Of a stretch of 26,643 nucleotides of DNA, positions 22,101 through 26,643 are shown one piece after another; the first letter of the stretch is position 1; every line of letters begins with the position of its first letter. The DNA is from Mnemiopsis leidyi (Eukaryota; Ctenophora; Tentaculata; Lobata; Bolinopsidae): assembly GCA_000226015.1 (NCBI GenBank), contig JH154113.1:8033-34675 (forward strand), in the 5' to 3' direction. The notes under the pieces were generated by a model. That model saw only the letters and a program-made list of their open reading frames with translations, was not told the origin of the DNA and did no database searches. The translations under genes were made by a program, and so were the position numbers.

Positions 22101-22319
22101 GATAATCACGGGGTTGGCACCCTCCTTCAAGGGAACAGTTCTCTCTCCTCCTGCTCCCTTGATCTGGTAGCTCGCTCCGCTGTCACTGGTCAGACATTCC
22201 ACTCGAACTTGTGTTGCAGCGCTGCTGAGGAGGACGTTGTAGTCCGTTGTGGAGGGTGAGAATCGAGGGTTGAGGCGTCCTGGGACGAGTTTGAGGGTTT
22301 CAAGATCAGCGTTATCCAT
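19137..22319 (-). CDS. Cadherin-like/RING/TRAF-zinc-finger/TPR protein, probable E3 ubiquitin ligase
   Basis: 1060 residues in one uninterrupted frame. In order: two cadherin-like beta-sandwich domains (about 5-91 and 98-184, each opening L-x-L-x-PGRL and closing with Y-T-hydrophobic strands); a C3HC4 RING (C200-G-I-C203 to C235-P-T-C238, with C216-A-H218); Cys/His-rich TRAF-type repeats (about 266-333); TPR-like helical repeats (about 390-430 and 540-610, for example AYTNAIAANPKSSKAHCRLG); an Ala/Gly/Arg/Lys-rich disordered linker (about 812-876); and a helical C-terminal region. It has no signal peptide or membrane segment, so it is probably cytosolic. The RING implies E2 binding and ubiquitin transfer; the substrate is unknown. 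The ATG follows an in-frame TGA about 24 bases upstream. A 5' UTR intron cannot be excluded. Confidence 0.9.
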   Translation of the reverse strand: MDNADLETLKLVPGRLNPRFSPSTTDYNVLLSSAATQVRVECLTSDSGASYQIKGAGGERTVPLKEGANPVIIEVSAPDGTIKIYTITVTKLAANLAELSNLSLIPGRLDRAYQKKISEYYATLGWAVNQVTVKPVKQDPKMTVDIDGNPPETPIQLQTMETTVKVNVLSPDKSNTKVYTLNLLKEDTGYRPETKSDLVCGICSSLVQCPRKLLQCAHSFCTVCLSVSQRTDKKCPTCGAPPPTTPPFDEIDSELRDKVLAIDVDCFYCGKSVKSPELLQHAAECPDRLVECPTCCQDVKHSTLEHSGCTASCKLCGQKYLSSEEANHSKMCLQGSTLPNIDLTGHKVTVSDWEKKLRVDTADDFKELYDSGEKHEMEYHKVRNSSSDVSDVKKKLESAATAYTNAIAANPKSSKAHCRLGVVLEEIHHVLDLMAKGKEQKVDASSANKEAKDSSKLEEIDAICQLHGVAATASLSEKLKAIDQEYHSLKAKGDSFKADRVQELYAWKSKQASTAEMISLSAGSNETYLGKAGRKYEDGVSLEPSSYSSNYLLGWSYLRQLKFKDAAARFRVCLGAKPLLKHVRFLLGIALSQCSDDGSKNEATGYLKEGILSYQHWISCLKRDGARNDSQMVAETEFSLYKPQYLMGFIYLADLTPAKEDKRKLLQTVVYLVPRILQALQQRGETYLSIEAVMFTAMEKMLSIVETTEIQTFCKRLSGLLSKSPGSTNKKLLELQAETCKKCVFVETNNGKSLAVLGDALLALFEMTGNKPLLKDAEQCFRAAIQVEGKAITSKSVPEEVRAMQWYKEMAAPKSKSPPPAAGKGAPAKGGPAKRGGAATRGAAGRGAARGAARGRGAARGAASRGGAAGAGAGKVPVKCDHSKSTEKVKTSSPEAPSPENEAGPVNEKSVGPRLGLAKVLSLSDGDNVDERKALYNEVIELESGLHDAYIELGELCRGTMQAVDVYCKFLFSEELSFDDAYIFGEMVQILMKLEEYDDPRLEKSLIGYGTVMGWNSLETYVKKLENAYKTALLRNVYCAVNKKSPEDSDVQQYFKFKLW

Positions 22320-23662
22320 ACCCTGGGTAATCTGGATATGTCACATCAAGTTATCTTTGTAAAGTTGAAACGTCATACAGGCCGATTTATAGTGCTTCAA
22401 TAATACTTAGGTATTAATATTCTACTTTAGTTTATTAGGGAATCAAGCAAAAAAAGCGATCTAATCAAGACCGGCAAAATGTAGAGTCGCCCTGGAAAGC
22501 GCTTTTCCGGTGAAGTTATAGAAGGCTTGAGAGCCACAGCAGTACATGCCACCATAAGTCTTTATAGACCCGGAATCTTCAATCTTGTAATAGATGGTTT
22601 AACCACAGCAATAAATGCACAGCATGTTACACAGAGCTGTGGACACGGCCACCGCTCTAACAGAGATGAAATCACTGCTTTGAAGCTTCGACCAGCTTGA
22701 AACAAACTTGATTAACAATTTGATTTTTGATACGATTTTTTTCAAGATCATGCTCGGTTCTCTAGCATCTTTGCTTGAGGGGTATTTCCCCATGTATATA
22801 TGCAGCTCCTGCAGGTTGTGCCTGAACAGCACACAGCACACACAGACAGCACAGGAATAACTTGCAACACCTTAGTAAATTTCCAGTGATAGTTCCTGGA
22901 AAAATTGTCCCTGTATGGTCCTTTTGTGCACTAGCTGCATATTGTAGGTCTAGAGTGAAGAAGGTGATATTCTCTATATTTTACTATAGGAGACAGGTAG
23001 ATAAGAAATTAAAAAGCAAATATTTGCACAATATGAGCTATTAAAAAGCAAATATTTGCACAAAATGAGCTATGGTACAGTGGGTAACAGGAGGCCTTTT
23101 TGATCTGCCGTGCTCTATGTGCCCGTTTTTGGATCTTATAAGCTAGATAAGCTTGCTGCTAAGACAGTTTAATACAGTGAACTTGGACAACAGAAAATAT
23201 TTAAAGTATATCAAATATATTAATGTATTATGATACAACAATATGTACAAACTAAAAATCATACATTATATTATAGAATCATTATCGTGATCTGATATTG
23301 TGGGGGAGGTAATAGGCGAAACTTATGGAAGGTCTTATGATAACTTTTTTGATGAAAAATCAAGCAATTTAGCCAATTTATAAGTTGACTTACCTTTATT
23401 TCAAAATCTGGCCTAACAAAAATAGGGTATCCCCGATCCCGTCCTAATAATGTATTCATGATTATAAGTAAATTTCAATAATTTAAGATTAAGATATCAT
23501 GATTTTGAAAGAGGATTCTTTCAATAACTTATCGCTTCGAATAGCTTGATAAACAGAATGTGCACGTTACTTTGTGGTCATGATTCATACATCCTAACGA
23601 CGTCACGCTGTCGTGAAGCCGTCAAAACACTATATGATGACGTCACACTGCTTTCCATGACT
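22320..23662. other. Intergenic region upstream of the RING-protein gene
   Basis: Contains the presumed promoter of the 19137-22319 gene. A TATATA-like stretch lies at 22794-22803, a 32-bp tandem duplication at 23008-23071, and a perfect CRE palindrome TGACGTCA at 23638-23645 with a CGACGTCACG near-match at about 23598. No coding exon is evident. Confidence 0.5.
23008..23071. repeat. Tandem duplication of a 32-bp unit
   Basis: Two copies (23008-23039 and 23040-23071) of a unit with AAAAAGCAAATATTTGCACA and ATGAGCT, differing at one base. Confidence 0.85.
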
Positions 23663-23818
23663 TCAGGAGTCCTGTATCTGTGACAGTGCTTTATCCACAG
23701 TTGAGGAAAGACAAACAAAGTCGTTGGTGGCAGATCTGACTGCGTCTCGCAAGACACTGTTCCACACTTTCTCCAGTGCTGTCAACTTGTTTTGACGCGA
23801 GATTGCGGAGGCAACTAT
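23663..23818 (-). CDS. Last coding exon of an unrecognised gene
   Basis: 51 codons plus TGA, beginning IVASAISRQNKLTALEKVWN and ending VDKALSQIQDS. It is strongly helical and amphipathic with heptad-like hydrophobic spacing, so it is probably a coiled-coil or helical-bundle C-terminus. The acceptor is CGTTCAG at 23819-23820 and the frame joins the exon at 24313-24422 in phase 0. I do not recognise the family. Balanced codon use and phase agreement are the reasons for calling it coding. Confidence 0.7.
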   Translation of the reverse strand: MVASAISRQNKLTALEKVWNSVLRDAVRSATNDFVCLSSTVDKALSQIQDS

Positions 23819-24312
23819 CTGAACGAAAAGAAGCAGATTTAGAAGAATTTCAGATTTAGAAGAATTTCAGATGGTGTAAGATCAATTTTGACAGATTCGG
23901 TATAAATTAATCTAGATCGAAAGAAAAGTCCAAGCGATGATATGTGGCCGGTTTCGACTACAATTTCCCAGGTTTTAATACATAAGACAGGAATGAATTA
24001 GATGGTAATGACATTACCAGATGGGTAATCAAAAATGATGTGTTTGAAATCTGATATTAATCATGAAACTCAATCCTTACACTCAAAACGTCTAGTTGAA
24101 ATGGTTTCAACAGTTAAAAGATTGATGTTGATGGTATCAACATTAACACGCAAATCGAAATAGAATCAAACAAATTTTACGGTAAATCGGTTGCCAATTC
24201 ATTACAATTAGTCAGGACAGAGACACAAAATAAAAATATAACAAAATATGAATAAGTTTATGTTATTATTCAGTATGTATGAGAAAGGTAGGTGAGGCGG
24301 GTAGTGACAAAC
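23819..24312 (-). other. Intron between the last two exons of the unrecognised gene
   Basis: AT-rich and 494 bases long, with a small duplicated AGATTTAGAAGAATTTCAGA segment near 23839-23871 next to the acceptor. I see no other feature. Confidence 0.6.
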
Positions 24313-24422
24313 CTCATCCAGTATCTGAGAGGTGGCAAGGGGCACTTTATCAGATATTTTAGCGCTCTTTGGACGGGAAGCAGTGTTGTATACAAGGGCA
24401 GCTACGTTCACAGACTCTGTTC
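24313..24422 (-). CDS. Penultimate exon of the unrecognised gene
   Basis: Two bases plus 36 codons (TESVNVAALVYNTASRPKSA, then a segment ending ATSQILDE). The acceptor AACTTTCAG is good. The donor GAG|GTTTGT is weak (T at +3), but it leads in phase 0 into the exon ending at 23663, with no stop in the joined frame. No known domain is recognised. Confidence 0.65.
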
Positions 24423-25642
24423 CTGAAAGTTGTGGTACTGTAACCAGTACTGGTAACATACGCTGTACTGTAACATAACACTGATATAAGTATCATTAGA
24501 TATGTGTGGGTTATGAAGTAGTCAATGACTATTGACTACATATATACGCGGAGTTAATCATACGTAAAGATTAAATTTCCCGACGAGATGGTTACAACAG
24601 AGAATTGAGTGGGTTAGGAACAACTCCATCGCTTTACATGGTATGCCGCATGTCAAGTATCAAAAATACTATCTTCAGATATTTGTAGGTGTTTCAGTTG
24701 AGCATCTCGTTATTCAGCCACCACACAATACTTAGCTTAGGTTTATCAATAATCCGTTATTTTGAACGCTAAATTATGATGAGTAGTTCACTTTCCCTCG
24801 GTATGGTGTTCTATAATAGTACTTCATTAATTTGTACTACTGCTTAGTACAAGTCTCACACGGGCCAAAAAACAAAAACAAAAACCCATCCCCAATAACT
24901 TTCTTACGTTACCTATACAAATGATCTCACTTTTTGTTTAATACAAAAACAAAGACTAAGCCAAATAAGGTGGAATTATAAAACAGCAGTATTCAATCTA
25001 TACCCTAAGTGCATGGAAAATTTTAGCGTTAAAACCACTGGAATACTCCACGTGTGTGTTATTATAGCTGTGGTGTTTAGTCATGACATTGTTAGGGCTG
25101 ATCAAGGGAGTGTTGAGATAATAAGGATGGAGTAGTAGTGGGTAGATAGTGGGAGATAATAGTGGAGTAGTGGGAGGGGTCAAGTTGCTGGACACGTTGA
25201 CAAGTTTTACGTTCACACTTTAAACATAAATAAGTAAATTCGATATTAGTAGTAGTACATTACCTTTAAATATACTAGGTGTTATACAAGGTTGAGGGAT
25301 TTGTGACCGCAGCTTTGAGCTTGTAACGCACAACCAAACTACTGACAAACTTAACAGCAAATTCATCTCAAAACTAACCAACAAACTCACCACCAAACCC
25401 ACCACCAAACTCACCACTAAACTTACCACCAATCTCACCACCAAACTCGCCTCCAAATTCACCATTAAACTCACCACCAAACCCACCACCAAATTCACAA
25501 TTAAACTCAACACCAAATTCACCACCAAACTCACTACCAAATTCACCACAAAACCCACCACCAAACTCACCACAAAACCCACCACCAAACTCACCACAAA
25601 ACCCACCACCAAACTCACCACAAAACTCACCACCAAACTCAC
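24423..25642 (-). other. Probable intron of the unrecognised gene
   Basis: Between the exon at 24313-24422 and the tentative exon at 25643-25713. It contains a 9-bp-arm hairpin at 24518-24539, AT-rich sequence, and the GGTGAGTTT array at 25374-25642. No further exon is identified. Confidence 0.45.
25374..25642 (-). repeat. GGTGAGTTTGGTG array repeating a splice-donor consensus
   Basis: About 22 units of 11-12 bp, CCACCAAACTCA on the forward strand, equal to TGAGTTTGGTGG on the minus strand. About nine copies contain an exact GTGAGTTT, a strong 5' splice-site match. The array begins at the donor of the tentative exon at 25643. Two overlapping long frames across it encode only Val/Ser/Leu or Gly/Glu/Phe repeats and are not genes. 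Confidence 0.85.
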
Positions 25643-25713
25643 CAGCCAAGACAAGACGCCGCTGACTCCCCGTCATACAAGAGCAGTGTGAAGATGAATT
25701 GCATGGCAGAAAG
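25643..25713 (-). CDS. Tentative upstream exon of the unrecognised gene
   Basis: Non-repetitive segment ending GGCTG|GTGAGT, preceded by TTTAATTAG. In the frame FLPCNSSSHCSCMTGSQRRL then VLAG it ends in phase 1, which is exactly what the exon starting at 24422 needs (G+GA = Gly), giving VLAG-TESVNV. The support is the phase match and donor quality only; there is no homology. Confidence 0.35.
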
Positions 25714-26358
25714 CTAATTAAATACACGGTCCTGTATGTGTATGTGTTGTGCTTATTGTTGTATCCCAACAGTCTACAATCTAGATAATGTACACAGATG
25801 TGTCGACTAGATAAGACGCTTACTTATGTAGAGTATTGTGTACTATTGTACAGTACACACATGTATTGTTCACATGTTGTTAAGTGAGTATATGCTGTGT
25901 TGAGTGTGTATTGTGAGTGTATACTGTATATATAATATATATACACTGTATATGTAGTGTACGTGTGTAGTACACACGTACATTGTAGACAGACTGTGTA
26001 CTGTGTAGGGCGATACCCAGTTTAGTCGTGTACGATGCGTGTATAAAACTTAAGTTTTAATGTATAATATTGAGTCTTGAAACATGGAACTTAGTAAAAA
26101 AAAAGGCTACGATAAATTCTTAGACTCTATAATCATGAGATTTGCCCCTGAAAATTGGTTGGTGCCAAATAGGTACAAATTAATGAACATAACTCAGTGT
26201 CTAAGTGTAATCAAGTAGAAAGTTTAATATTTAGGTGCAACTTATCTTCAACTACACGTCATAACGTTTACAATAACGTTTTAACAAGTAACTAACAAAC
26301 TTAGACACAACATTTGGAACTAGGGACACTAGTTAGCTTAGAAAGAGACTGAGTACAG

Positions 26359-26424
26359 TTTAAATTTGGGTCTGCCAAATACGAGGCGCCTTTTCGTATT
26401 ATAATACTCCGGCCCAAATTTAAA
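26359..26424. repeat. Nested inverted repeat
   Basis: Outer arms TTTAAATTTGGG (26359-26370) and CCCAAATTTAAA (26413-26424) are perfect. An inner pair, AATACGA and TCGTATT (about 26378-26400), forms a second hairpin. It could be a small MITE remnant. Confidence 0.75.
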
Positions 26425-26610
26425 GCATATTTTATTAAGAAATGCAGAATGTAAAGTCGAATGTTACTATACATATCGCACCCATAAAATGACGTAATTT
26501 AACACAATTTCCGAGGTAAAACAAACAACTTTTGGCCGTCTGAAAATGGGATGATTTTTAAGCGAGTTGTAGAACATGACATGTAATGTAGCGAAATTGT
26601 CTAGTTCGTG

Positions 26611-26611
<1 letters not shown>

Positions 26612-26643
<32 letters not shown>
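26612..26643. repeat. (TG)n microsatellite
   Basis: A pure dinucleotide run to the edge of the window; its true length is unknown. Confidence 0.95.

Larger units (their letters stand above)
25714..26643. other. Right flank: TG/TA-rich palindromic DNA, AT-rich sequence and a (TG)n tract
   Basis: No exon recognised. 25840-25980 is rich in GTGTA/TACAC words and short palindromes (GTATATATAATATATATAC near 25925-25945; GTACGTGTGTAGTACACACG near 25960-25979). 26359-26424 is a nested inverted repeat. (TG)n runs from 26612 to the end. Confidence 0.6.

Noticed and set aside
25220-25769. Two overlapping long open frames on the minus strand (Val/Ser/Leu-rich and Gly/Glu/Phe-rich)
   Set aside because: Both are generated by the 11-12-bp array; only the short non-repeat end at 25643-25713 is kept as a tentative exon.

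Overview
The window looks like nuclear DNA from an invertebrate animal, possibly an early-branching or marine one. It is AT-rich, its coding exons are separated by GT-AG introns, several minisatellites and two short TA-flanked inverted-repeat transposons are present, and there are clustered intronless rhodopsin-like GPCR genes. I cannot name the species or phylum.

From 17372 down to 547, on the minus strand, runs the 5' part of a GalNAc-transferase gene (polypeptide N-acetylgalactosaminyltransferase, closest by motif recall to GALNT11). I reconstructed nine coding exons with fully consistent phases. They encode 383 residues, from the type II membrane anchor to the GGEN region of the GT-A catalytic domain. 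The rest of the catalytic domain and the lectin domain lie beyond position 1.

Intron 8 of that gene is about 10 kb (665-10667). It hosts a nested cluster of single-exon GPCR paralogues: two on the minus strand (1754-2770 and 6371-7273), one on the plus strand (9238-10215), and a decayed copy at about 5027-5620. Two TA-flanked inverted-repeat transposons (1079-1404 and 7575-7736) and two minisatellites lie in the same intron. The three receptors share the same unusual set of changed class A microswitches.

At 19137-22319 (minus) is an uninterrupted 1060-codon gene. It combines two cadherin-like beta-sandwich domains, a RING finger, TRAF-type zinc-binding repeats, TPR-like helices and an Ala/Gly/Arg-rich linker. 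It looks like a cytosolic E3 ubiquitin ligase. Further right, on the minus strand, are the last two coding exons of an unrecognised gene (24313-24422 and 23663-23818), with a tentative third exon at 25643-25713.

The most unusual pattern is tandem repetition against exon boundaries. At exons 9 and 7 of the GALNT gene, and at the tentative exon at 25643, the array unit contains the exon's own 5' splice site, giving ladders of three, six and about nine donor-like sequences. In exons 7 and 9 the first step past the proper donor runs into an in-frame stop. Other arrays lie next to or close to the boundaries of exons 5 and 6. The genes are not an operon. The GPCRs are linked to GALNT by being nested in its intron, not by any evident shared pathway.
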